Positions 25,117 through 33,450 of a stretch of 64,000 nucleotides of DNA are shown piece after piece; positions within the stretch are counted from its first letter, which is position 1, and each line of letters starts with the position of its first letter. Made by a program: the position numbers and the translations under genes. The notes below the pieces were generated by a model. The model was not told the origin of the DNA. It did no database searches and saw nothing but the letters and a program-made list of their open reading frames with translations. This DNA comes from CATOSK01 sp034423195 (GTDB taxonomy: Bacteria; Chloroflexota; Dehalococcoidia; Lucifugimonadales; UBA3495): contig DAOUIZ010000043.1 in assembly GCA_034423195.1 (NCBI GenBank), positions 23,000 to 86,999 on the forward strand, given 5' to 3'.

Positions 25117-25617
25117 CTAAAGTAGGATACCCACGACCAGGGCTACAACGGAGACAACAGAAGCAACGCCGGCAACTCCTATGAGCAGGGTCCTTGTCTT
25201 GTGCAACTGGTCCTGCAATCTGGTTACTTCGTCCCCATGCTGCCGAGCCTGCGCTTCGCGCTCGGCCTTTGCCGCCTCCAGCTCGGCCTGGTACTGCCGA
25301 TTCTGTTCTTCCCGCTCGGCCTTGGCAGCTTCCAACTCTGCCTCGTGTTGACGGCGTTGCACTTCCGCTTCTGCTCTCACCTCGGCCATTGCCGCTTCGT
25401 GGCGCTCCTGCTGTTCCTGGCGGGCTTCGGCCAATGCCTCGCTGATGGCATTGGCGGCTACCAGGGGCAGGTTTTCATGGTCAGCAATGTGGCCGGTAAG
25501 CAGTTCGTGCTGGCGGATGACCCGGGGGATCAGTTCCTGATTGATCTTGTCCTGCTCTTCCCAGAAACGGACTTTTTCGGCGATAGGAACGTTGTCTTCG
25601 GAGTCTGGAGTAGTCAT
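25117..25617 (-). CDS. coiled-coil protein with C-terminal membrane anchor
   Basis: 166 residues from the ATG at 25617, which has GAGG eight bases upstream; upstream Met codons lack a site. Residues ~70-140 are a charged coiled coil built on repeats of ELEAAKAEREEQ/ EREAQARQHG. The C-terminus is a single hydrophobic helix (TLLIGVAGVASVVSVVALVVGILL, split here by no loop), so the protein is tail-anchored. The glycine-zipper gene follows 16 bases later. It probably tethers or scaffolds that partner at the membrane (inference). Confidence 0.65.
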   Translation of the reverse strand: MTTPDSEDNVPIAEKVRFWEEQDKINQELIPRVIRQHELLTGHIADHENLPLVAANAISEALAEARQEQQERHEAAMAEVRAEAEVQRRQHEAELEAAKAEREEQNRQYQAELEAAKAEREAQARQHGDEVTRLQDQLHKTRTLLIGVAGVASVVSVVALVVGILL

Positions 25618-25725
25618 GCAATCGGCCTCGTCTTGAATAGCGGTCATTTTGCCGAGTTTAATTCGGGCCAGTTTGGGTGTAAAGTCAAGAATAATCAGTG
25701 AGAGAAGCATCCGGGGGAGGTACGC

Positions 25726-26931
25726 ATGATCAAGAGTTTCTCAGCCCTGTATGCGGGGCATGTTCTGGAGGGGGAGGGCGTGGGGTTTGCGGGGACGCCC
25801 CACGATGACCGGTGGTATCCCAACGAGCGGCTGATCCAGGCTTTCGACATCGCCAGGGAGGCGGCCATCCTGATGGATGACCTGGGATACGACGTGCTGT
25901 GGATGGCGGAGCACCACTTCCAGCGGGAGGGGTACGAGTGCATCCCCAACCTGCTGATTATGAGCCAGTACCTGTGCCAGTTCACCAAGCGGATCAAGTT
26001 CGGGTGCGGGTTCAACGTGGTGCCGATGTGGCATCCGATAAGGCTGGCCGAGGACTACGCCATGGTGGACATCCTCACCGGGGGACGGGTGGTCTTCGGC
26101 GTGGGCCGGGGCTATCACACCCGGGAGGTGGAGAGCTTCGGTGCGCCGATGCGGGACACGGAGGCCAACCGGGAGCTGTTCGAGGAACAGTTCGAAATCA
26201 TTATGAAGGCGTTCAACCAGGATGCCTTCGCCCACCGGGGCAAGCATTACACCATTCCGCCCAGCATCCCCTACCGGGGGTATGATCTGGAGGAGGTGAC
26301 GCTGGTGCCCCGTCCGGTCAACCGCCCGGTGGAGGTGTGGCAGCCAGTGGTCAGCGGGACGGACCGGGCCTTCGACTTCATGGCCAAGTGGGGCATGAAG
26401 GGGGTCATCCTGGGCACGGGCGAGCAGTACGTGGACGACTGGGTCCGGCGGTTCCAGCAAGCCCAACAGCGGGCGGAGCATGATGTGGCCCTGGGGGAGA
26501 ACCTGGCCCTGGGAATCTGGTCCTACATGGACGACAGCGCGGAGAAGGCGCGGCAAGCCCTGGAGCCGATGTTCGAGGAGCATGTGAAGTTTGCCGCTCC
26601 TCTGGGGATGCTCCGTTACAACGACCGGCAGATGGAGGCGACGGGTCCGGGCGGCGTGGCGAGGCACATCGCGGCGGGGGTGGACTTCCAGGACGTTATC
26701 GAGAAGCGGGCCTGGTGGGCGGGGACGCCGGAGGACACGGTGGCATACCTGAAGGAGCTGGAGGAGAAGTATCCGGGTCTGGAGCAGATTATGATCGGGT
26801 TCCCGATGGGGGCGACGGCGCAGCAGTTCCGGGAGCAGATGACCCGGTTCGCGCAGGAGGTGATGCCGGCGTTCACATCAAAAAGCCCGCCGCCTCATTC
26901 GGCTGCCGCCGAACCCCGCTTTGCAAGGTAA
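25726..26931 (+). CDS. LLM-class flavin-dependent oxidoreductase 1
   Basis: 401 residues, bacterial luciferase-like TIM barrel. DVLWMAEHHFQREGYECIPN and GRVVFGVGRGYHTREVESFG are typical LLM motifs for FMNH2-dependent monooxygenases that cleave C-H, C-N or C-S bonds in organics. The ATG has a GGGGAGG site. The last ~25 residues (SKSPPPHSAAAEPRFAR) lie outside the fold and look like an unconserved tail. It begins the flavin monooxygenase cluster. The substrate is unknown. Confidence 0.88.
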   Translation: MIKSFSALYAGHVLEGEGVGFAGTPHDDRWYPNERLIQAFDIAREAAILMDDLGYDVLWMAEHHFQREGYECIPNLLIMSQYLCQFTKRIKFGCGFNVVPMWHPIRLAEDYAMVDILTGGRVVFGVGRGYHTREVESFGAPMRDTEANRELFEEQFEIIMKAFNQDAFAHRGKHYTIPPSIPYRGYDLEEVTLVPRPVNRPVEVWQPVVSGTDRAFDFMAKWGMKGVILGTGEQYVDDWVRRFQQAQQRAEHDVALGENLALGIWSYMDDSAEKARQALEPMFEEHVKFAAPLGMLRYNDRQMEATGPGGVARHIAAGVDFQDVIEKRAWWAGTPEDTVAYLKELEEKYPGLEQIMIGFPMGATAQQFREQMTRFAQEVMPAFTSKSPPPHSAAAEPRFAR

Positions 26932-27009
26932 CTTGTCTTACCAAAGCGGTGGCCTGGGCGGCGTCGGGGGCGCAGGTGGCACAGCCGGCGGATTAGGGGG
27001 GACGGGGTT

Positions 27010-27041
27010 ACGTTGGGGGATTCATCCCCCAAACCCCCTGA
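27010..27041 (+). repeat. dispersed palindromic element, copy 2
   Basis: TTGGGGGA, four bases, TCCCCCAA, then ACCCCCTGA; 78 bases after the LLM stop. Nearly identical to copy 4. Confidence 0.8.
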
Positions 27042-27183
27042 TTGAATGGTTGTTGAGCGGTAGACGGGCGGTGTGGTAATCTCCGTTAAAACCAGAAACA
27101 AAGCCGCCTAGGGCGCATTAGACAAGTTACTTCAGTTCGCGCCCGAAAGCGGCGACCCTTGGACAAATTAAAGGAGGCAGATT

Positions 27184-27678
27184 ATGGGTTACAAGCCGCG
27201 CAACCTGGGCCATATCAATCTTTTCGTCCGCAACGCCGAGCGTTCCCGGGAGTGGTACGAGGACCTGCTGGGGCTGACCACCTACGGGTTCACGCCGGGG
27301 CGGGCCGCGTTCATGACCGCCGACCCGGGCAACTCCCATGAGATCGCTTTGACGGAAGTGGGCGAGGACGCCATGGGGCCGCAGCGGGGACAGGTGGGCC
27401 TGAACCACATGGCCTGGTACATGGACAGCCTGGAGGACCTGGCGGAGCTTTATCACCGCATCAAGGCGCGGAACATTCCCATCCAGCGGGTGTCGGACCA
27501 CGGGATGTCCATCGGGATCTACATCCACGACCCGGACGGAAACGGCATCGAGGTTTCCTACGAGCTGCCTGCGGAGGAGTGGGACGTCCCCGAGGGCGAG
27601 TACGTCATCGGCGGCGCGCCCAAGGGCCGTCTGTCCGGTCCCTGGGACGAGGAGATGGCGCAGGCCGCCCGGGGATAG
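27184..27678 (+). CDS. VOC-superfamily (glyoxalase/extradiol dioxygenase-like) protein
   Basis: 164 residues. The metal-site pattern of the vicinal-oxygen-chelate fold is present: H10 in LGHINLFV, H75 in GLNHMAWYM and E123 in DGNGIEVSYE. Such proteins act as ring-cleaving dioxygenases, glyoxalases or isomerases. A perfect AAAGGAGG site precedes the ATG. It lies between two LLM monooxygenases, so it may act on the same organic substrates. Confidence 0.85.
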   Translation: MGYKPRNLGHINLFVRNAERSREWYEDLLGLTTYGFTPGRAAFMTADPGNSHEIALTEVGEDAMGPQRGQVGLNHMAWYMDSLEDLAELYHRIKARNIPIQRVSDHGMSIGIYIHDPDGNGIEVSYELPAEEWDVPEGEYVIGGAPKGRLSGPWDEEMAQAARG

Positions 27679-27761
27679 TCCCCAGAATCAGGGGTCTGAA
27701 TACGGCGGCGTGGGAGCAATTGCCCCGCGCCGCCTGTGCGTATGTCCCGGCACGTATGTAA

Positions 27762-28853
27762 ATGAGACGACTCGACCGGCACAAGCTGAGCCTGGGACTG
27801 TTCGGCGCCAACTGCTCCGGCGGGCTGGCCGTGACCACAGTGCCGGAGCGGTGGGATGCGTCCTGGGAAAACAACCGGAAGCTGGCGGTGATGGCGGAGG
27901 AAGCAGGGCTGGACTTCATGCTCCCGCTGGGCCGCTGGAAGGGCTACGGCGGGGAGACGGACCATAACGGGTCCAGCTTCGAGACGCTGACCTGGGCGTC
28001 GGGAATCCTGGCGGCGACGGCGCGTATCATGGCCTTCGGGACGGTGCATGTGTCCCTGTTCAATCCGGTGGTGGCGGCGAAGCAGATTGCCACGGCGGAC
28101 CTCATCGGACAGGGACGGTTCGGGCTGAACCTGGTGTGCGGGTGGAACCGGGACGAGTTCGATATGCTGGGGGTGGACCTGGCAGAGCACGAGGACCGGT
28201 ACGAGCAGGGGCAGGAGTGGCTGGACGTGGTGACGCGGGTATGGTCCTGTCCCACAGCCTTCGACTACGAAGGGAAGTATTACCGGGTCCGGCACACCGA
28301 CATCCATCCCAAGCCGCACCGGGGGGAGCGGCCGCTGATTGTCTGCGCGGGAAACTCTCCGACCGGGCGGGACTTCGCGGCCCGGAACGCCGACATGATG
28401 TTCACCAACCTGCGGGCGGGGCTGGACGATGTTTCCAAAAATACCTCCGCGCTCCGGCAGATGGCGGCGGGGTACGGCAGGGACATTGGGGTGTTCACCA
28501 ACGTGGCGGTAATCTGCCGCCCCACCCGGAAGGAGGCGGAGGAGTATTTTCACTACTACGCCGTGGAGAATGCCGACATGGACGCCGTGGAGAACATGGT
28601 GGATGGCCGGGGGTTGAACAAGCCGGGGCAGTCGGCGGAGGAGAAGGCTCAAATCCGGCGGCGGGCCGCGGGTGGCAACGGGGCCTTTCCCATCATCGGG
28701 TGTCCCGACGAGGTGGCGGAGACGATGCGGCGGCTGTCCGATGGGGGCGTGACGGCGCTGGCGGTGGGGTTGGTGAACTACCTGGAGCATTTTCCGTATG
28801 TGCGGGACGAGGTACTGCCCAGGCTGGAGCAGCTGGGGCTGCGGGAGGGGTGA
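27762..28853 (+). CDS. LLM-class flavin monooxygenase 2 (RutA/SsuD-like)
   Basis: 363 residues. Motifs such as ERWDASWENNRKLAVMAEEAGLD, the FGTVHVSLFNPVVAAK strand, and IGQGRFGLNLVCGWNRDEFDMLG match the RutA/SsuD branch, which uses FMNH2 and oxygen to open pyrimidine rings or cleave sulfonates. The ATG at 27762 has no strong ribosome site. A palindromic element starts two bases after its stop. The exact substrate cannot be assigned. Confidence 0.88.
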   Translation: MRRLDRHKLSLGLFGANCSGGLAVTTVPERWDASWENNRKLAVMAEEAGLDFMLPLGRWKGYGGETDHNGSSFETLTWASGILAATARIMAFGTVHVSLFNPVVAAKQIATADLIGQGRFGLNLVCGWNRDEFDMLGVDLAEHEDRYEQGQEWLDVVTRVWSCPTAFDYEGKYYRVRHTDIHPKPHRGERPLIVCAGNSPTGRDFAARNADMMFTNLRAGLDDVSKNTSALRQMAAGYGRDIGVFTNVAVICRPTRKEAEEYFHYYAVENADMDAVENMVDGRGLNKPGQSAEEKAQIRRRAAGGNGAFPIIGCPDEVAETMRRLSDGGVTALAVGLVNYLEHFPYVRDEVLPRLEQLGLREG

Positions 28854-28854
28854 G

Positions 28855-28886
28855 ACGCTGGGGGACGAGTCCCCCAGACCTCCAGA
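28855..28886 (+). repeat. dispersed palindromic element, copy 3
   Basis: CTGGGGGAC, loop bases, GTCCCCCAG then ACCTCCAGA. It is the most diverged copy, with compensating changes that keep the palindrome. It starts one base after the RutA-like stop codon. Confidence 0.75.
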
Positions 28887-28926
28887 TGAAAGAGGTTTTC
28901 CCAGAGCGGCGACCAGGAACGGAGGG

Positions 28927-29937
28927 ATGATGGTTGAACTGGCGGACCGGAATATAGTTTCGCGGGTGGTGGATGGGCGGTCGGTGTTGACCGTCATAGG
29001 CGTGGCGCCGGAGCAGCGGGGGCCGTGGCCGGTGGTTACCGGCATCGTCAACGGCGACGCGGATATGGCGGGGCCGCCGCCTCCCTACCTGTCGGTGGCG
29101 GCCTGGGCGGCTTGAACGGTGGTGACGCTGGTGGGCGTGGCCCATCGCGGCAACATCCCCCTGGAGGACATTCACGTCGACTTCGGCATCGAGCCGGTGG
29201 AGCGTCCCAGCGGCATCGGCTACGGCGTGCGGGAGTTGGTGACGCTGAAGGGGCCGCTGTCCGACACGGAGCGGCTGCGGCTGGAGCGGGCGGCCCGGTT
29301 CTGCCCGGTGGGCCAGGCGCTGAACAAGGGATCGGTGGCGGTGGACGACGAGGTGCAGTGGGCATCGGGAGAGGTGACCGCCTTGCCCGGGTTGAGCGAC
29401 GCGGCGGGGGCAGCCGGATTCGCAGGGGAACTGCCGCCGGTTCCGGCGGGGACGGTTCACGTCAAGTACCTGCTGGACACCAAGGAGTACGACGATCACG
29501 GGGAGATGGAGCACGAAGGGGAAACGAAAGTTTCCATGGAATGCGGCAACCTGACCCGCACCAGCCGGTGGATGATACTGGCGGGGCACAGCTCGGAGGG
29601 GTGGGTGCCCTCTCCCTTCCCGCTGGCCCAGGCGGCCTGGGCCGCTTCGACGGCGACGACGCTGCAGCGGCTGCTGCCGGAGGTGGGAGAGGGGACGCAC
29701 CATATCGCGGTGGAGATGGCCTTTCCCCAGAACGCGCCCCGGGGACGGGGGGAATCGCAGCGGAACGCGGCGGAGGGGATAGTTGCCGCCCGTCAAGCTG
29801 TGCGGCGGGTAACGGTCCCCGGGACGCCGCGGACGATGCCGGTGGAACTGGTGCAGGCGGCGCTGCTGCGGGACCCGATTTCGCAGATCTACCGGGACGG
29901 AGGAGTCTTGCTGGATGAGCAGGTGGTCGTTGAGTAA
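28927..29937 (+). CDS. tandem OsmC-like protein, probable selenoprotein with in-frame TGA (U63)
   Basis: Two open frames in the same phase (28927-29115 and 29116-29937) are separated by a single TGA at 29113-29115. Joined, they give a 336-residue protein. Residues ~48-135 match OsmC/Ohr: PPPYLSVAAWAA-U-TVVTL fits the family pattern ALxxCTaxTL, so the TGA replaces the catalytic cysteine, and the second family cysteine is C126 in RFCPVGQAL. Residues ~170-300 repeat the fold with AAWAASTATTL, where serine S241 takes the same place. A SECIS-like stem-loop follows the TGA. OsmC proteins reduce organic peroxides by thiol chemistry; selenocysteine would speed this up. Alternative: a nonsense mutation. 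Confidence 0.65.
29116..29147 (+). promoter_or_regulatory. candidate bacterial SECIS stem-loop
   Basis: The stem pairs 29129-29136 with 29140-29147 (eight pairs, two of them G-T) around the loop GTG at 29137-29139. The apical loop begins 21 bases after the TGA and starts with G. Both the position and the G-containing small loop agree with the general bacterial SECIS layout. Confidence 0.5.
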
Positions 29938-30193
29938 CCCGATGATTCCCTTCCAGGATACGCCCAATCCGCCGGGCAACGTCACCACGCTGCCGGAGCA
30001 GGAGACGCGGGTCTCCCAGGGATCGGGGGGCCGGTACTGCGAGGGGTGCCCGCGCTGCCAGGATGACGGGGCCGGGTTCTGCACCATGCGGCATCCCCAG
30101 TACAACAACCTGCATCCGGTGTGCCGCCGGTGCGGGCACTGCGTCCTGCGGGGCAAGCACAGCGACGACATTTCCGACCTGGAGGGGGAGTAG
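29915..30193 (+). CDS. small cysteine-rich metal- or Fe-S-binding protein
   Basis: 92 residues. Two CxxCxxC-type clusters dominate: CEGCPRC with a later C, and CRRCGHC, plus histidines. This would hold zinc or Fe-S clusters. The ATG at 29915 has AGGAG nine bases upstream and overlaps the OsmC-like gene by 23 bases, so translation is coupled. No family is recognised. It may be a redox partner of the OsmC-like protein (inference). Copy 4 of the palindrome follows 16 bases after its stop. Confidence 0.65.
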   Translation: MSRWSLSNPMIPFQDTPNPPGNVTTLPEQETRVSQGSGGRYCEGCPRCQDDGAGFCTMRHPQYNNLHPVCRRCGHCVLRGKHSDDISDLEGE

Positions 30194-30209
30194 GGGGGCA
30201 CACGCGAGC

Positions 30210-30241
30210 ACGTTGGGGGATTCATCCCCCAAACCCCCTGT
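30210..30241 (+). repeat. dispersed palindromic element, copy 4
   Basis: Same 32-base unit as copy 2 except for the last base; 16 bases after the stop of the cysteine-rich gene. Confidence 0.8.
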
Positions 30242-30373
30242 ATTTGAGGACCCAAGCAGGACGGGCGACGGGTTCCCACCATCCTTGCGGTCTTGGGTTA
30301 CGTTATTTGACAGGCGCGGTGGGGTGGGCGGAATTTTGGTATAGTTTCCAAAACACTTGGGCAGGAGCGCGTT

Positions 30374-32008
30374 ATGGTTAGTCCAGCGCAGCAGGATGGG
30401 ACCAACGGGGCCAATCCGGCGGAGGAAATCGAGCAGTTCGACGCCATTGTCATCGGGGCCGGGGTTACCGGCCTCTACACTTCCTATTGCCTGCGGAACA
30501 ACGGGATGCGGGTGAGGATCTTCGAGGACGGCGACGGCGTGGGCGGCACCTGGTACTGGAACCGCTATCCCGGGGCGCGGTTCGACTCGGAGAGCTACAC
30601 CTACGGGTACTCCTTTTCCGAGGAGCTTTTGCAGGAGTGGGACTGGAAGGAGCTGTACTCCGGGCAGCCGGAGAACGAGCGCTACCTGAACTACGTGGCG
30701 GACAAGTTCGACCTTAGGCAGTACATCCGGTTCAACTCGCGGGTTACGGGATGCTATTTCGAGGAGGACCGGAACACCTGGCGGGTGGAGATACAGGACG
30801 GGCACAAGGCCCGCGCCCCCTTCCTGGTGACGGCCGTGGGGCTGCTGTCGGCCTTCTATGTTCCCGATTTCGAGGGACTGGATACCTTCCAAGGCCAGTG
30901 GTGCCACACCGGGCGGTGGCCCAGGGAGGGCATGGACCTGGCCGGGAAGCGGGTCGGCGTCATCGGCACCGGGGCCACGGCGGTGCAGCTCATCACCGAA
31001 ATCGCCAAAGAGGTGGGGCACCTGACGGTGTTCCAGCGGACGCCCAACTACTGCGCTCCGCTCCGCAACCGGCCCATCACCGGCGAAGAGCACCGGCAGA
31101 TAAGGGCAGACTACCCGGAGATCTTCCGGCGGTGCGCGGAGACGGCGGGTTCCTTTGTCCACATGTTCGACCCCCGGTCGGCGCTGGAAGTCTCCGAGGA
31201 GGAGCGGCTGGAGCAGTACGAGCGGCTGTGGCAGGAGCCGGGTTTCGCCAAGTGGCTGTCCAACTTCTACGATGTGATGCTGCCGGGGGAGGCCAACGAG
31301 GACTACGCCGAGTTCGTCCGCAACAAGATCCGGGAGCGGGTGCATGACCCGGAGGTCGCGGAAATGCTGGCGCCCAAGGACCACATGTTCGGGTCGAAGC
31401 GGCTGCCCTGCGAGAGCGGCTACTACGAAGTGTACAACCGGGACAATGTGCTGCTGGTGGACGTGAAGAAAGCGCCCATCCAGCGGATAACCCCCACCGG
31501 GCTGGCGACCACCGACGCGGAATATGACCTGGACGTAATCATCTTCGCTACGGGCTACGACGCCGTGACCGGGTCGCTGACCCGCATCGACATCCGGGGC
31601 GTGGGCGGCGAGAAGCTGACCGACAAGTTCTCCAACGGGCCGCGCACCTACATGGGAATCCAGAGCGCGGGCTTTCCCAACATGTTCACCGTTAACGCGG
31701 CGTCGGTGGGCAACTTCGTGCGGGCGGCGGAACCGCTGGTGGAGTGGGTGACGGAGTGCATCCGGTACGTGCGGGAGAACGAGTACGTCCGCATCTCGCC
31801 CACGCCGGAGGCGGAGGACGAGTGGGTCAACCACGTCAACGAGGAAGGGTCGAAGATACTACGCAGCCAGGCCAACTCCTGGTTCGTGGGAGCCAACATT
31901 CCGGGCAAGGCGCGGGCTTTGCTGACCAGCCCCGACACCGCTCCGGTGATGCGGGCCAAGCGGGCCGACGTGGCGGCCAAGGGCTACGAGGGGTTCCTGC
32001 TGGAGTGA
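30374..32008 (+). CDS. Baeyer-Villiger-type flavin monooxygenase
   Basis: 544 residues, class B flavoprotein. The first GxGxxG (IVIGAGVTGLYTS, ~26-38) binds FAD, the second (GVIGTGATAVQ, ~195-205) binds NADPH, and between them lies the BVMO fingerprint FxGxxxHxxxW (F172, G174, H178, W182). These enzymes insert oxygen next to ketones to give esters or lactones, a route for breaking recalcitrant cyclic organics, and are a noted SAR202 theme. An AGGAG site precedes the ATG. TATAGT at 30340-30345 may be its -10 box, but no -35 was found at proper spacing. Confidence 0.9.
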   Translation: MVSPAQQDGTNGANPAEEIEQFDAIVIGAGVTGLYTSYCLRNNGMRVRIFEDGDGVGGTWYWNRYPGARFDSESYTYGYSFSEELLQEWDWKELYSGQPENERYLNYVADKFDLRQYIRFNSRVTGCYFEEDRNTWRVEIQDGHKARAPFLVTAVGLLSAFYVPDFEGLDTFQGQWCHTGRWPREGMDLAGKRVGVIGTGATAVQLITEIAKEVGHLTVFQRTPNYCAPLRNRPITGEEHRQIRADYPEIFRRCAETAGSFVHMFDPRSALEVSEEERLEQYERLWQEPGFAKWLSNFYDVMLPGEANEDYAEFVRNKIRERVHDPEVAEMLAPKDHMFGSKRLPCESGYYEVYNRDNVLLVDVKKAPIQRITPTGLATTDAEYDLDVIIFATGYDAVTGSLTRIDIRGVGGEKLTDKFSNGPRTYMGIQSAGFPNMFTVNAASVGNFVRAAEPLVEWVTECIRYVRENEYVRISPTPEAEDEWVNHVNEEGSKILRSQANSWFVGANIPGKARALLTSPDTAPVMRAKRADVAAKGYEGFLLE

Positions 32009-32086
32009 GAGGGGACTCCGTCGAGTACCGGATATAGTTCACGTCCCGTCATGGAATAATGATTTTCACCGAAAAACCGGAGGACA

Positions 32087-32470
32087 ATGACTCAACAGCT
32101 TAGCCCTGAAGCGATTTTCGAGGACGCCCGGGACGTCTACGCCCAGGCATTGGAAAGGTTGGAAGCGGGCGACATTCGTGACGCGGCGGAGAAAGCGTGG
32201 TGCGCCACGCTCAGGGCCACCGACGCCCTTATCCTCGCCAGGACGGGAAAGGAGACGGAAACCAGCCGGGGAACCTCCCAGGAATTGAGGATGTTGATCC
32301 ATGCGGACAATCGAGTCTCCATGATGCGGGCGCCCTTTTATCAACGCCAAAGGGAGCTGCACGGAGACTGCTTCTATTACGGCCTGTGTGAACCGCTGGA
32401 GGAAACAACCGAGTTAATCAGGGACACAAACCTGTACCTGGCCGACGCGGAGCGGCTGGCATATTCCTGA
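32087..32470 (+). CDS. HEPN/PaREP1-like small protein, family A copy 2
   Basis: 127 residues, a clear paralogue of 21565-21948: both share GDIRDAAEKAWCA, the TDALIL helix and the R87-x4-H92 motif before a G(K/D)CFY segment. GGAGG lies just before the ATG. It stands alone, convergent with a membrane-protein gene. Its function is unknown; an RNA-directed role is possible because the HEPN catalytic pair is intact. Confidence 0.75.
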   Translation: MTQQLSPEAIFEDARDVYAQALERLEAGDIRDAAEKAWCATLRATDALILARTGKETETSRGTSQELRMLIHADNRVSMMRAPFYQRQRELHGDCFYYGLCEPLEETTELIRDTNLYLADAERLAYS

Positions 32471-32488
32471 AAAGGGAGAGCGCTGTGG

Positions 32489-33151
32489 TCAGTCGTCGGC
32501 CGGGGCGGGCTCCGGGTCGGACACGGCGGACAGCCGGTCCCGCCGCGCAACGAAGAAGATGGATAGGTACCCGAATATAACCCGCAGGGCGAACTCCACC
32601 AGCACCAGGAATACCCAGTAGTAGAAAATCGTCTCCCGGTGCATGTTGGCTTCCCGCAGCACTGCCACGGATGCGTTGATGTCGAAGAAGGAGGCGTCGA
32701 TCAGGAAGATGCCCAGGACGGCAAAGGGGAGGATCTTGGCCAGGTCGCGGGACAGGTCCTCGTTGTAGTAAGCCGTCACCCGGATGGCGCTGACGGTGGC
32801 CAGGGATATGAGGAGCACGTCGGCAAAGGCCTTGTCCTTGGACAGGAACACCAGGATCAGCGTCAGCACCGCGAACCAGAAGAAGGCGAAGGCCGGGAAC
32901 AGCACGATGTACTTGACCACGTACATGACCAGGTGCAGGAATCCCCGCACCATGCTGATGCGGGACTCCTCGTAGCGGGACAGGTCCAGCGCGAACATGT
33001 CCCGGGATGCCACGAAGCGGTAGAACTTGAAGACGAAGACGGCGTAGCCGACCATCCCGAGAACGTAGACGGCCACCGGCCCCAGGACCCGCAGCCCCTC
33101 GTCCAGGCTCAGTCCGTTGGGGAAAAAGGCTGAGACGTTGACCGGGTCCAT
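32489..33151 (-). CDS. multipass membrane protein, unknown function
   Basis: 220 residues with about five hydrophobic helices (VLGPVAVYVLGMVGYAVFVF, LHLVMYVVKYIVLFPAFAF, FWFAVLTLILVFL, LAKILPFAVLGIFLI and YYWVFLVLVEFALRVIFG) and an acidic, proline-containing tail. No family motif is recognised. The gene is monocistronic between two HEPN-like genes. Confidence 0.65.
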   Translation of the reverse strand: MDPVNVSAFFPNGLSLDEGLRVLGPVAVYVLGMVGYAVFVFKFYRFVASRDMFALDLSRYEESRISMVRGFLHLVMYVVKYIVLFPAFAFFWFAVLTLILVFLSKDKAFADVLLISLATVSAIRVTAYYNEDLSRDLAKILPFAVLGIFLIDASFFDINASVAVLREANMHRETIFYYWVFLVLVEFALRVIFGYLSIFFVARRDRLSAVSDPEPAPADD

Positions 33152-33450
33152 TACTGCCGGCCCCGCCCTTCGCAGGCATGGTATCCGGCGACTACAAAGC
33201 CGGCTGGTCTGGTGGTCATACTGCTATTCCGTGTTTCAGGTGTAACCCGGATTATATGGGTCGGGGGCCGCGTATGCCAGACGCCGCCGGGAGCCGTTAT
33301 GGTTTGGCGGAATTGGCGGACGTAACCGGGTGGACCCGATTTCACCATATAATGGGCGAGGTTCAGGACCAGGCAGCTTGGTATTCGTCCTCATGGCGCC
33401 AACGCGGTCTTGGTCAGTATGACATTCCCAGTTTTCAGGAGCCGACCGGG

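Noticed and set aside
28927..29115. Treating the first part of the OsmC-like gene as a separate 62-residue protein, or the TGA as a frameshift
   Set aside because: Both parts are in the same phase, so no frameshift is needed, and the TGA falls at a catalytic residue position rather than at random.
21454..30241. CRISPR array from the repeated palindrome
   Set aside because: The copies are kilobases apart with genes between them and no regular spacers; no cas genes are present.
30307..30345. TTGACA...TATAGT as the promoter of the BVMO gene
   Set aside because: The spacing is 27 bases, too long for a sigma70-type promoter; only the -10 box is kept as a possibility.
29462..31834. 790-codon open frame on the minus strand
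   Set aside because: It lies antisense to the clearly real OsmC-like and Baeyer-Villiger genes and has shadow-type composition (His/Arg/Pro/Gly rich) with no domain.
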